Shown here: positions 1 to 8,399 of the stretch, piece after piece | Numbering within the stretch: position 1 is the first letter of the stretch | Layout of the letters: every line of letters begins with the position of its first letter | Source: Cytophagaceae bacterium | GTDB lineage: Bacteria; Bacteroidota; Bacteroidia; Cytophagales; Spirosomataceae | Reading direction: 5' to 3' | DNA length: 19,243 bases | Assembly: GCA_016722655.1 (NCBI GenBank) | Contig: JADKIR010000001.1 | Coordinates: 1-19,243, forward strand | Notes under the pieces: generated by a model | Told to the model about the DNA's origin: nothing | What the model saw: the letters and a program-made list of their open reading frames with translations, nothing else | Database searches by the model: none | Position numbers and translations under genes: made by a program

Positions 1-1
1 T

Positions 2-112
2 GGCGTTAAAACTACAATTCCTTTTCATCTTAAACTCATGGATGACCCAACCTTCCAGTCGGGGATATTCAATACGAGCTTTTTGGAAAGTTTTGATTTT
101 TCTGATTTGTGA
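2..112 (+). CDS. accC: Biotin carboxylase subunit of acetyl-CoA carboxylase, C-terminal end (partial)
   Basis: The first 36 codons visible form an open frame entering from the left edge and ending in TGA. The residues include KTTIPFHLKLMDDPTF and a final FLESFDF, which I recognise as the extreme C-terminus of Bacteroidota AccC, the ATP-dependent enzyme that carboxylates biotin on the carrier protein in the first step of fatty-acid synthesis. Only the last part of the C-terminal domain is present; catalytic and ATP-grasp motifs lie outside the window, so the call rests on the tail alone. A strong hairpin terminator follows 70 bases later, which closes the transcription unit. A biotin-carboxylase domain of a related carboxylase (propionyl- or pyruvate-type) is less likely because the protein ends here. 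Confidence 0.8.
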   Translation, partial: GVKTTIPFHLKLMDDPTFQSGIFNTSFLESFDFSDL

Positions 113-125
113 AGAGAAAGTTAGG

Positions 126-170
126 AAGTTAGTAAGTTGGAAAGTTAGTAAGTTAGAAAGTTAGTAAGTA
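126..170. repeat. Short tandem repeat, 16-bp unit, about 2.8 copies
   Basis: The unit AAGTTAGTAAGTTRGA occurs at 126-141 and 142-157 and is followed by a partial copy to 170. A further fragment of it (AAAGTTAGG) lies just before. It sits between the accC stop and its terminator and does not appear to code. Nothing in it suggests a function beyond slippage. Confidence 0.7.
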
Positions 171-181
171 TTTATAAGTAG

Positions 182-210
182 AAGAAGCCGGGGGACTCCG
201 GCTTTTTTTT
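182..210 (+). terminator. Rho-independent terminator after accC
   Basis: AAGCCGG (185-191) and CCGGCTT (198-204) form a perfect 7-bp stem with a 6-base loop, followed by an uninterrupted T run to 210; A-T pairs can extend the stem outwards. It reads as a + strand terminator for the unit ending in accC. Confidence 0.85.
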
Positions 211-351
211 GCATAAAAATCCTGGTTGTGATTTAAGAGGAGGAGCTTTTTTTTCTCCTTTAATTTTCCATAAAATAAAATTCAGTGGGCTACTATTTGA
301 CCTTAAAATTTATTCTGCAAATTTTATGTCAACCCTGATTCTAATTTTATT

Positions 352-2300
352 ATGATTTTATTGAAAACTCTAAAATTCAAACCAATCAGACTTCTGACTT
401 CTTCCTATTTGGTTTATTCTTTCCTTCTATATTTTACCCAACAAACTCCAGGCACAGGATCCTGCAATTATTCCTAAAACAAAGGATTCATTGGCAATTT
501 TCATTAAAAATTATACTAAACCAGATACCGTTTACATAAAGGGCCATAAGGCCCTATGCTTTGAAATTAATTTATGAAGACCTCAATTTTAAGAAGGCTG
601 ATTCTTTGGCGAATGTACAAAAAGCCGTTTCTGAAAAATTGAACTATGGCCGTGGAATCTATTTCAGTTACCTTATCAAAGCCATAATTGCAACCAATAA
701 ATCACAGCCCAGAGAAGCTTTGAGGAATTTGAAAAATTGTCTGGAAGTCGTTACCAATTACAAATTGACCCTTCTTTGGTAGAAGCTTCACTGAATAATA
801 TTGCCGTTGCCTTTTGATGACCTTTGGACAACGTGATAGTGCCTTGGTTTATGCCATGAGAGCCATAGAAGTGCAGGAAAAAACATAAAGATTATCAAAC
901 TTCCTGATAGTGGCCCTTATGAAATGGTGGGAGACATTTATAAATATGATAAAAAATATGATAAGGCTATTGAATACTATTTGAGAGGTCAGCAATTGGC
1001 CACAAAATATGACAATATAAAAAATGTTGCGATATCGGAAAATAGTATTGGCAATATTTACGATTTAAAAAACAACCTCAAGAAGCCATAAACACTACAA
1101 AAGGCCCCTGGAATTGGCTGAAACCGAAAAGTATTTGCTTTTACAAACCGATGCTTTGTCCAACCTGGGCCGTATGTACACACACAATTGAAAAACTATC
1201 CCGAGGCTCTGAAGTATTTAAATAAAAACCTTGAAATATGTAAAGTTGCCGAATCTGCCAACGCTTTGAGCACGGCTTATTTGGCATTGGGAGATGTTTA
1301 TATGATGCAGAAAAATATGCTCAGGCTGAAAATATTTGAAAGAAGCCCATAAACTTATCGATCAAATTGAGGATATTTTAGACAAAAAGCAACAGTATCT
1401 GCCCTGGTTGATTTTTTATGCTGAAACCGGCGATTTCAAGAATGCTTACAAGTTTTCAGTGCAGGAAAAACAATATGCAGATTCTTTGGCGGCTCAAAAT
1501 TCCGAACAATTGCGTCAGGATTTGATATCAAAGTATGAAAGTGACAAAAAGAAGAACAGATAAAAAGTATTGCAGGAGGAGCAAAAAAACGCTGCCTTTA
1601 GACCAAAATACCTGGATTTTCGGTGCCATATTCGGCATTTTGCTGGTTGGTTTTGCATTTGCTTATGTGGTTTCCAGAAACCGTCTGAAACAATTGCAGG
1701 CCTCGCAAAAACTCCGCAATCAAATAGCCGCAGACCTACACGATGAGATTGGAAGTACGCTGAGCAGTATTTCTATACTTTCAGAGTTGGTGGCATTTCA
1801 ACAAAAGGAGCAATTTAATCCTGAAATCATGTCTCAGGTAAGCAATGATGCCAGAAATGTAATTGAAAAAATGGATGAGATCATCTGGACCATCAACCCC
1901 GACAATGATGAGTTTTATAATCTCGAAACCCGGCTAAAATCCTATGCTATTCCCATGTTGGAGTCCAAAGACATTGATTTCAAATTTGATTTTTCACCTG
2001 AGCTTGAAAGTGTCAAAATAGATATGGGCATACGTAGGGACATCTATTTGATACTGAAAGAAGCCATAAATAATTTGGTAAAATATAGCGAAACTAAAAG
2101 TGCTCACATTGAGGGAAGAGTTGCAGGTAACAAATTAATATTCAAAATTATAGACAAAGGAATTGGCTTTGATATAAAAGAACATACGGATAGAAATGGT
2201 CGGAAAAATATGCACAGCCGGGCGAAGAAAATTGATGCTGATCTGGACATTCAAAGTGAAGTTGAAAGGAACTGAAGTTATTTTGTCCATAAAGTTCTGA
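352..2300 (+). pseudogene. Two-component sensor histidine kinase with TPR repeats, multiply frameshifted
   Basis: Stitching frames from ATG 352 to TGA 2298-2300 gives a periplasmic-sensor kinase: a hydrophobic N-terminal signal, TPR-like helices (for example KKYDKAIEYYLRGQQLA near 950-1000), one membrane segment (TWIFGAIFGILLVGFAFAYV, about 1610-1670), a HisKA_3 box with the phospho-acceptor His in DLHDEIGSTLSS (about 1735-1765), and an HATPase_c domain with N-box (KEAINNLVKYSE), DKGIGFD and a final GTEVILSI. The family autophosphorylates on His and passes phosphate to a NarL-type regulator, here the next gene 68 bases downstream. At least ten frame changes are needed, among them near 430, 745, 815, 890, 1090, 1180, 1330, 1555 and 2265, so the gene is either decayed or badly read. 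The domain identity is secure; whether it is functional is not. Confidence 0.75.
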
Positions 2301-2303
2301 ACA

Positions 2304-2355
2304 TAAAAACCATATATATATCTGATTGCTTACTTAAAAAATAGTATTCACTTTG
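2304..2355 (+). promoter_or_regulatory. Conserved 25-bp operator-like element plus candidate promoter of the response regulator
   Basis: A 25-bp element at 2304-2328, rich in ATAT and ending GATTG, is repeated at 3014-3038 with 23 of 25 bases identical. Its ATTG can serve as a -33 box; 19 bases later TCACTTTG (2348-2355) matches five of the six fixed positions of the Bacteroidota -7 box TAnnTTTG. The element would then lie directly upstream of -33, where an activator such as the encoded regulator would bind. The predicted leader before ATG 2368 is very short, which weakens the exact promoter assignment. Confidence 0.45.
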
Positions 2356-2367
2356 CCTTTATTAAAA

Positions 2368-3012
2368 ATGAGCCAAAACGTGATCAAAGTAGCATTGTGC
2401 GAAGACAACCTTACCCTTAGAACCAGTTTGGCCCATTTGCTGCAAAATTCGGAGGAGTTTGAATTCCTCGGGGCTTATGAATCACCAATTGAAATTCTTC
2501 AGCATTGTAAAAATGCACTTTCAGACGTGATTCTGATGGATGTAGATATGCCTCAAATGAATGGCATAGAGGCCACCAAATTGGTAAAAGAGCAATATGA
2601 AAATGTAAATATTTTGATTTTGACGGTTTTTGAAGACCGCGACAAGCTTTTCAGTGCATTACAAGCCGGAGCTTCGGGCTATTTGCTCAAAAAATCCAAA
2701 ATAATAGAGATCATTGAGGCCATTCATGAGATTTACAATGGGGGCTCACCCATGACGCCGGCTATAGCCCGAAAAGTTCTTGAGTTTTTTGCACAGCCTA
2801 AAGTCGTTAAGAATACAGAAAACAACCTATCAGACCGTGAACTGGACATTTTGAAATGTCTCGTTGACGGCGACTCTTACAAAATGATAGCTTCAAATTG
2901 TTATATAAGTATGGGTACGGTGCGTAGCCATATTAATAATATATACAAAAAACTACATGTAAATTCAAAGTCTGAGGCGGTGGTGAAAGCTTTGATGGAC
3001 AAGTTGATTTAG
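2368..3012 (+). CDS. NarL/FixJ-type response regulator
   Basis: This cytoplasmic DNA-binding regulator is intact at 214 residues from ATG 2368; an upstream TTG at 2353 would overlap the candidate -7 box and was not chosen. The receiver domain (residues 5-125) shows the acidic pair in ALCEDN, the phospho-acceptor Asp in ILMDVDMPQMNG, the Thr in ILTVFED and the Lys in GYLLKKS. The LuxR-type helix-turn-helix (residues 150-214) contains LSDRELDILKCLVDG and GTVRSHINNIYKKLHV. It follows the broken sensor kinase, its likely partner, and precedes a secreted repeat protein. A shared 25-bp element in front of this gene and the secreted-protein gene suggests it regulates both, which is inference. It is the only clearly intact member of the pair. 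Confidence 0.93.
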   Translation: MSQNVIKVALCEDNLTLRTSLAHLLQNSEEFEFLGAYESPIEILQHCKNALSDVILMDVDMPQMNGIEATKLVKEQYENVNILILTVFEDRDKLFSALQAGASGYLLKKSKIIEIIEAIHEIYNGGSPMTPAIARKVLEFFAQPKVVKNTENNLSDRELDILKCLVDGDSYKMIASNCYISMGTVRSHINNIYKKLHVNSKSEAVVKALMDKLI

Positions 3013-3013
3013 C

Positions 3014-3066
3014 TAAAAACCATATATTTATCCGATTGACGAGCATGGATGGTTTACGGAATTTTG
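3014..3066 (+). promoter_or_regulatory. Second copy of the operator-like element plus candidate promoter of the secreted repeat protein
   Basis: The 25-bp element at 3014-3038 differs from the copy at 2304-2328 at only two positions. It again ends in ATTG; 20 bases later GAATTTTG (3059-3066) matches five of six fixed positions of TAnnTTTG. This puts a start of transcription around 3073, about 20 bases before ATG 3094. The same geometry at both copies (19 and 20 bases spacing) argues for a shared activator site next to -33 rather than chance. Confidence 0.5.
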
Positions 3067-3093
3067 TACCGAAACCAATCAAACTTGTTAGCC

Positions 3094-4756
3094 ATGAAGA
3101 AGATTTTGTTTGCTTTATTAATTTCTAATTTCTGTTTCGGACAACAGTCTATTACAATCTCGCCTACTGATGCTACTCATTTGAAAATTTTCCAAAAAGC
3201 AGGAACTGCACAATTAACAATTCAAGGTGATGGTGACCTCCCAACTCCCCCAGTTTTTTTGGGGGTACAATTGGCCATTCTAAAATTCAATTGCAAAGTT
3301 TTGTTCCTTCTCAATCATGGGGATGGAAAGCTATAACAGTATTGACTTTAACTCAGCTTTTAGTATTAAACATACTTACACACCCAACCCATCATATTCT
3401 CCCGATGAATTTGGAATTTATGAAGGTACAGATTCGATATTTTATTATTCAGGTAATAGTGGTAAAATTAATAGCGTAGCTTTTTCATAGCTCAAGTACC
3501 AGTGATATGTTACAATTACATAATAAATCGACATTGGCAAATGGAGTTGAAAATAGAATATTTTTCCGAACTGGTTCAAACTATTCGGGTGCTATAAAAA
3601 CCATTGGCAAATCAGAAACAGAAGCGAGAATGGGTTTTTTTACAAATGCAATTGGCAATGCTGGGCAACTTCAAGAAAGATTTTCTATACTAAATGATGG
3701 AAAATTGGAATAAATACCACTACTCCACAGTATCAAATGAGTTTTAAGGATGATCTGGGTGATAAAATATCATTTTATGGCGGCAACTTAAGCAACTCCA
3801 CCAATCATTATGGTTTTGGCATTCAGGCTTCAAAATTTCAATTGTTTACACCATCAGATGTTGACGACATAGTTTTTGGTTATGGAAGAAGTGGGGCTTT
3901 TACAGAGAATGTTAAATTTAAAGGAAATGGTAACATTGGTATCGGAACAAGTACTCCCAATGCTCCACTTCAATTTGCCTCAACTATTGCCAACCGCAAA
4001 ATTGTAATGTATGAATTCGCAAATAACGATCACCAATATGTAGGTTTTGGAGTAAACGGAAATGCCTTACGTTATCAGGTAGATGTTCCAAATGGCTCTC
4101 ATGTATTTTATGTGGCAAATAATGCGTCATCGTCAACTGAACTAATGAGGGTAAATAGTACCGGATTAGGCATAGGAATAAATAACCCAGCCGAAAAACT
4201 CCATGTTGCAGGAAATATTCGTGCATCCGGTTTAGCGGGAACAGGAACAAGATATGTTTATAGCGATGCCAATGGCACCTTAACAACTAGCCCGCAAACA
4301 AAATACTTAAGTATTCATCCTTCAAAATTTAAGCCTTCGATAGGATCTGATTTTACTAAAATCAATTATACCAATGATTTATTAGGATTTAACCCTACTA
4401 CTCAGGGTGCTGTATTCTCCCCAATTGAGTTGCCTCATGGAACTCAGGTAACTGCCTTAAAGTTCTATTTTGTCGATAATTCTACAACTGATGATTTAGT
4501 TTTTAAATTGATGAGAGTTAATTTCCCGACATTGAATGGCGGTGCATTTTTAGTTTCGGAATTTCAAACTCCTTTACCAAATAATAATACCTACCGGAGT
4601 GGAATAGTAAATCTTAATTCTCCATTAACCATAGATAATCTTAATAATTCCTATTTTATCGTAATTGAACCCCGGTTACAAAGCACAATTGGATCCGGAA
4701 CCTGGCAAGTAAATACATTGAAGGCTTCTTCAGTAGTAATTACGTATAATGAATGA
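3094..4756 (+). pseudogene. Secreted/cell-surface protein with tail-fibre-like GIGT repeats, frameshifted
   Basis: ATG 3094 opens a signal peptide (MKKILFALLISNFCFG) followed by QQSITISPTDATHLKIF. Later frames carry beta-rich segments with the repeats GNGNIGIGTSTPNAPLQF and GLGIGINNPAEKLHVAGN, typical of large Bacteroidota surface proteins that resemble phage tail fibres; the C-terminal 150 residues look like a beta-sandwich module and show no obvious type IX secretion tail. Frame changes are needed near 3255, 3330, 3480 and 3715; the last 339 codons (3737-4756) are open. The first break coincides with a C5/T7/G5 homopolymer hairpin at 3247-3265. The gene follows the response regulator and shares its upstream element. 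Ligand or role cannot be read from the sequence. Confidence 0.65.
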
Positions 4757-4811
4757 ATTTAAGTCTTAACCTTTCACCTCATTTGTTGTCTATTACAAAA
4801 TAGATGAAACC

Positions 4812-5141
4812 ATGAAAAATAAACCCCGCCAAAGTCATTTGCTGCTCATAGAAAATGCCGAAAATGATGTGATAAAGCTTGAAGGAATACAGAATTACAC
4901 CAAGTTTGTATTTGAAAATGGCAGCTACATCATGATGTCATATACCTTAAAAAACTATCAGAATTTCCTGAAATTTCCATTTGTAAGAGTAAGTAAATCA
5001 TTTATTGTAAACCTTAATTTTTGTTCTGATTTTTCACCCGGAACTAAAAAACTGTGGGTTTCTGACGGCTCTGAAATCCAGATTTCGAGAAGACGGCTGA
5101 CTGAAGTATCTGTAAACCTGGAGAAACTTTGGTTAGTTTAA
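4812..5141 (+). CDS. Stand-alone LytTR-type DNA-binding protein
   Basis: This is a 109-residue protein consisting almost only of a LytTR domain: an opening strand LLLIENAENDVIKLEGIQNY, a middle block LKNYQNFLKFPFVRVSKSFI with the typical F-R-V-S-K/R-S signature, and the closing IQISRRRLTEV. LytTR domains bind DNA as beta-strand-based regulators, usually fused to a receiver domain; the absence of a receiver or membrane part here matches the short LytTR family common in Bacteroidota, whose input is unknown. The start ATG 4812 follows the surface-protein stop by 55 bases and could be in the same transcription unit. The target genes cannot be deduced. Confidence 0.85.
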   Translation: MKNKPRQSHLLLIENAENDVIKLEGIQNYTKFVFENGSYIMMSYTLKNYQNFLKFPFVRVSKSFIVNLNFCSDFSPGTKKLWVSDGSEIQISRRRLTEVSVNLEKLWLV

Positions 5142-5241
5142 GGCAATTCCTTCTGAAACTATTTTTGGCAATAAAAAGAGTGCAATTTGCTCCGATAGAT
5201 TCCTGGACTCATAAATCCTTATAAATTTACTTAAAAATAAC

Positions 5242-5514
5242 CTTTCATTATAAAGCAACGAAAACATTTTACTAAAGAATGAAATCATTTTACTAAGCAA
5301 TGAACTTTCGTTATAAAGCAACGAAATCATTTTACTAAAGAATGAAATCATTTTACTAAGCAATGAACTTTCATTATAAAGCAACGAAAACATTTTACTA
5401 AAGAATGAAATCATTTTACTAAGCAATGAACTTTCGTTATAAAGCAAGGAAAACATTTTACTAAAGAATGAAATCATTTTACTAAGCAATGAACTTTCAT
5501 TATTAAGCAACGAA
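5242..5514. repeat. Tandem array 1: 13 copies of a 21-bp palindromic monomer in a 63-bp higher-order unit
   Basis: The array is exactly 273 bp, or 13 monomers of 21 bp, arranged as a 63-bp unit of three monomer types repeated 4.33 times (units begin at 5242, 5305, 5368, 5431 and 5494). Copies differ by only a few bases. Each monomer is a small dyad: the best is TTCGTTATAAAGCAACGAA, a 6-bp stem with a 7-base loop; the others have CATT...AATG arms. Because 21 is a multiple of three, frames stay open on the - strand (a 125-codon frame, 5133-5510), but I do not regard this as a gene. There are no unique spacers, so it is not CRISPR. It abuts the end of the cassette cluster. Confidence 0.9.
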
Positions 5515-5531
5515 CATGCATTTACTGGCAG

Positions 5532-6101
5532 TTATTTTTTCTTGTTTATGTACTCGTCTGTAAAATGTTGTTTATGTTTCGGTTTTGAAAATTTGTCAGC
5601 GTTATATTCTTTTGAGTTTCCTTTTGGAATAGAAAGTGAAGTCCAATTTTCATTGCATAACAATTTTCCGATAAACACAATCTGTCCAACGTGATAAGGA
5701 TAATGAGCCAGTTGTCTGTTTATTGCTTCTGTTATTGTATGTCCTTGATTTCGTATAAATATTTCTCTGGTCAAATCTTTTGCTGTCAACGGATTTATTG
5801 CAGTAAATAAGCAATTCCATCCTTCGTTCCATTTTTCTAAAAGTTCTGTTCTGTCAGCTATGTCATTGTCAAATTCTGCATCTCTTTGCCGCCATTCTTT
5901 TTCTCCGTCAGTGGTTAGAAAATCTGTCCAACGAGAAAGCATATTTCCCCATAAATGTTTTACAATTGTTGCAATACTATTACTCTCTTCATTTAACTGT
6001 ATGAAAAGTTGTTCGTCAGTTAGTTGAGAAAATGTTTTTTCTCCAAGCATTTTGTAATACTCAAATTGTTTTTTCGCACTGTCTAAAAAGTCGTTTTCCA
6101 T
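5532..6101 (-). CDS. DinB-superfamily protein (DUF1572 type)
   Basis: The 189-residue protein has the four-helix-bundle pattern of the DinB/DUF1572 family: N-terminal helix MENDFLDSAKKQFEYYKMLG, a conserved ATIVKHLWGNMLSRWTDFL with the first metal-type His, and HYPYHVGQIVFIGK with two further His residues. Members are putative metal-dependent enzymes, some thiol-dependent; the substrate of this type is unknown. The length is normal and the frame intact. It is the last unit of the cluster of single - strand genes. The unit begins at a GTTGGTGGCAA box (6141-6151), and just behind its stop, next to array 1, lies the weakly complementary segment CTGGCAGTTAT on the + strand. Confidence 0.88.
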   Translation of the reverse strand: MENDFLDSAKKQFEYYKMLGEKTFSQLTDEQLFIQLNEESNSIATIVKHLWGNMLSRWTDFLTTDGEKEWRQRDAEFDNDIADRTELLEKWNEGWNCLFTAINPLTAKDLTREIFIRNQGHTITEAINRQLAHYPYHVGQIVFIGKLLCNENWTSLSIPKGNSKEYNADKFSKPKHKQHFTDEYINKKK

Positions 6102-6282
6102 ATAATTTCTATGCAGTTAATTTATTTCAGTTTACTATTATTGCCACCAACTGTTCCCGGCTTATCTATATGCCGATTTTCAGCCCAATAATTCAATCGA
6201 TTTAATCCTTTGAACCTTTCACAAATATTATTCAGAAGCACTTCTGCCGCCAATATTCCAAAATGCTCTTGTGCTATTTTGC
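6102..6282 (-). other. Cassette junction between hydrolase and DinB genes, with R'-like boxes
   Basis: Read on the - strand this spacer holds GTTGGTGGCAATAATAG starting at 6151 and an earlier ATTGGCGGCAGAAG starting near 6258, two boxes of the same kind as at the other junctions. Between them an open frame without a start codon runs for about 50 codons (GILAAEVLLNNICERFKGL, then NYWAENRHIDKPGTVGG), possibly the tail of a lost gene or a very short cassette. I do not recognise the peptide. Confidence 0.4.
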
Positions 6283-7575
6283 TTATTCATTCATCAATCT
6301 TTTAATATTGTCAGAGTTTAATCCTTCGTTTAAAAAAGTGTTTCTTATTTTGATATATTTTTCTTTGTCATTCTGCATTCTGTGTCCGTCTTTGAAAAAT
6401 ATAAGTTTTGAATTGGGATACGCTTCCTGTATTTTTTTATTGATTTCGTCTGAAAAAACAACATCTTCTGTTCCTTTCAAAATCAAGATTTCTCCTATAA
6501 ATCCACTGCGGTTGATTTTAAATTCTTTGGCCGGAATTTTATTTTTTTGGTGATATTCCAATACATCCGAAACTCCTTTTGACGAAAGTTCATACAGCAG
6601 ATTTGTTTCTTTTTCACTATTATATTTCATCAAATCATAGCCAACTAACTCAAACCATCGAATCCTTGACATAATTTCTGAAGGTGGTTTTATCATATAG
6701 TTGAGTACGGTAAGATTGTTAACGGGTTTGATTTTATAACTAAACAAACTACCCCCATTTTGTATTTTTTCAAGCAATTTTATTTGAGCTTCTTTGGGTG
6801 ATTTTTCTGTCCTTCCCATTTGATAAAGAATGTTTGAAAGACTTTGTTTATCTATGGAAATTTGAGTTAAAATTTGGCTCAAAATTTTAGCTCCTTTAGG
6901 ATTAAATTCATTAAAATCCGGCGAATATTTTATTCCAAACTGTTTAGCTAAATCAGGTGCTCCCGTTGATTCCAGAATTACACGATTTACATTTTTCCCG
7001 TATTTGGAAATGTATTGTTGAGCCAAAACACCCGCTCCGGATGCCCCAAAAACATTGATTTTATCTTCTTTTCCTAAAATTCCCCTTTTTATCAAATCCA
7101 ATCGCACAAATTCTATGTCTTCAATTTGTTGATCGGAATTGAATAATTTTAAAGCCTTGTCATAATTTACTTTTCCGTTATCATAGACTTCAGGAAAAAG
7201 TAAAGGAGAGTGTCCTCTGACAGCAATCAACACATAAGAATTTCCTCTTAATACATTTTCAAAAAACTGAAAATCTGTTTCGGTATCGACTAATTGCATT
7301 TGTCCGTCTGTCAATAAAAACGTTATGTTTTTACTTTTATAAAAATTTGGACTTAGGAGATAAAATCCTTTAAAAGTTTCTTGCCCTGGCTGTTGGTGGT
7401 CAACCGGGAAATTGACATAGAGATGAAAACTATCTTGAGGCATTTCTGCAAAGTCTTCATTCAGGCCAATTCTTTTTGTTGGAATTTTATAAAAATCACT
7501 ATGCAAATACCACAAAACACCTGCAATTATGGTCAGTACTATGAATGTTATTAAAAATAATTTAGTCTTTTTCAT
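6283..7575 (-). CDS. Membrane-anchored alpha/beta hydrolase
   Basis: The protein has an N-terminal membrane anchor (LFLITFIVLTIIAGVLWYL) and an alpha/beta-hydrolase fold. The nucleophile elbow is VFGASGAGVLAQQYI (G-A-S-G), the acid is probably the Asp in KGTEDVVF and the base the His in FKDGHRMQ near the C-terminus. This order and the long lid region fit the proline-iminopeptidase/TAP-like group of secreted or lipid-anchored hydrolases; the substrate is unknown. I chose ATG 7575 (MKKTKLF) because a Lys-rich start before the membrane segment is typical; ATG 7593 is equally possible (two upstream residues more probable if translation begins early). The frame is intact at 430 residues. It lies in the cluster of unrelated single genes on the - strand, with junction boxes on either side. 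Confidence 0.85.
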   Translation of the reverse strand: MKKTKLFLITFIVLTIIAGVLWYLHSDFYKIPTKRIGLNEDFAEMPQDSFHLYVNFPVDHQQPGQETFKGFYLLSPNFYKSKNITFLLTDGQMQLVDTETDFQFFENVLRGNSYVLIAVRGHSPLLFPEVYDNGKVNYDKALKLFNSDQQIEDIEFVRLDLIKRGILGKEDKINVFGASGAGVLAQQYISKYGKNVNRVILESTGAPDLAKQFGIKYSPDFNEFNPKGAKILSQILTQISIDKQSLSNILYQMGRTEKSPKEAQIKLLEKIQNGGSLFSYKIKPVNNLTVLNYMIKPPSEIMSRIRWFELVGYDLMKYNSEKETNLLYELSSKGVSDVLEYHQKNKIPAKEFKINRSGFIGEILILKGTEDVVFSDEINKKIQEAYPNSKLIFFKDGHRMQNDKEKYIKIRNTFLNEGLNSDNIKRLMNE

Positions 7576-7628
7576 TAAGCTATTTTTTTGCATTTTGGTG
7601 CGTAGTATTTCGCCCAAAGCCCTGTGCC

Positions 7629-7754
7629 TTTAACCGATGGGAAAATAAAATACCTTCAGATCAGCCCTTGTACAAAAGTATATTAAAATTCCTAATGTTC
7701 AATTGCTTCCACCAGCCCCCACTTGACCCAAACTCATGTAACGGTTCGGCTTTT
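7629..7754 (-). other. attC-like junction between membrane-protein and hydrolase genes
   Basis: The segment 7639-7731 is nearly the same as 8420-8511; in the central 70 bp only three positions differ. On the - strand it opens with GCCGAACCGTTAC behind the stop of the upstream gene, contains CAAGTGGGGGCTGG and TTGTACAAGGGCTGA, and ends at CGGTTAAAGGCAC (G at 7634), where the hydrolase unit begins. This is the layout of an integron attC site, with weak agreement to the classical core consensus. Confidence 0.5.
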
Positions 7755-8399
7755 TTACTTCTGTTTGCTTATTTTATTCTTTGTTATATAAAGTTCGTGT
7801 CCAAGTGTGTCGTTTTTATAGTATAGCACCAAATCAAATTTGTTGTCTTCAATACCGTACTTTGTAGGTCTAATTACTGCGAAATCATAATATTTAACTT
7901 TTCTTCTGTTGAAGTTAGACTGTTCGAAATAAATGGTGTCGTTTGAAATTCTAAACGTCCCTTTTACTTCTGTCACACCGAAACAAACATCACGTTGTCT
8001 AAATTCGTGATTTTCTTTAAGTTTTAGAATTGAAGTACAATTTCCGCCGCCTTCACGTGTTGCAATTAAAATGTCAGCACCTTTAAGTTTGTCAAAGTCC
8101 ACAAGTCCAAATGGTCTAAAAATTGTCAATGCCAAAACGACTGTCAGCAAGGCAATTTTATAATTTCTTAGTTTATATTTAAATTTCTCTTTTGTCGCAA
8201 AATAAAGTTGTCTGAACAATGTGATAAAAAGTCCTACAAAAACTACGACTAAAATCAAAAAGGCTGGAAATGTCAAAATTCCAAGTTTAGCCTCCCAATA
8301 GTAAGTCGTATTCACTAAAAGGAAGAAAATAATTGTCGTTATAATTAGTCCTTTGTTCTTCAATGTCGATGGGTATTTTATTTTTAACCTGACCGCCAA
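7755..8399 (-). CDS. Small membrane protein of unknown function
   Basis: I do not recognise this 214-residue protein. Three hydrophobic stretches fall in the first 100 residues (LIITTIIFFLLVNTTYYW, FPAFLILVVVFVGLFITLF, IALLTVVLALTIFRPFGLV), followed by a soluble C-terminal half rich in beta-prone residues with GGGNCTSILKLKEN, FGVTEVKGTFRI and DTIYFEQSNF. The first possible start is TTG 8399, which is the TTG of the junction box GTTGGCGG itself, so the gene may take its start codon from the recombination site. A start slightly downstream cannot be excluded because no ATG is available before the first membrane segment. The cassette-like context suggests an accessory function. Confidence 0.7.
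   Translation of the reverse strand: MAVRLKIKYPSTLKNKGLIITTIIFFLLVNTTYYWEAKLGILTFPAFLILVVVFVGLFITLFRQLYFATKEKFKYKLRNYKIALLTVVLALTIFRPFGLVDFDKLKGADILIATREGGGNCTSILKLKENHEFRQRDVCFGVTEVKGTFRISNDTIYFEQSNFNRRKVKYYDFAVIRPTKYGIEDNKFDLVLYYKNDTLGHELYITKNKISKQK

Noticed and set aside
234..262. Second hairpin after the accC terminator
   Set aside because: AGGAG/CTCCT arms flank a T run in the loop rather than behind the stem, so it is not a good terminator.
5133..5510. 125-codon open frame on the - strand across array 1
   Set aside because: It exists because the 21-bp period keeps the frame open; it overlaps the LytTR gene end, has no ribosome site or homologous domain, and starts inside a partial repeat.
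7755..8399. Recoding (stop read-through) as explanation of in-frame stops in the window
   Set aside because: Intact genes here end normally at TAA, TAG or TGA and the interrupted ones use all three types, so a reassigned codon does not fit.
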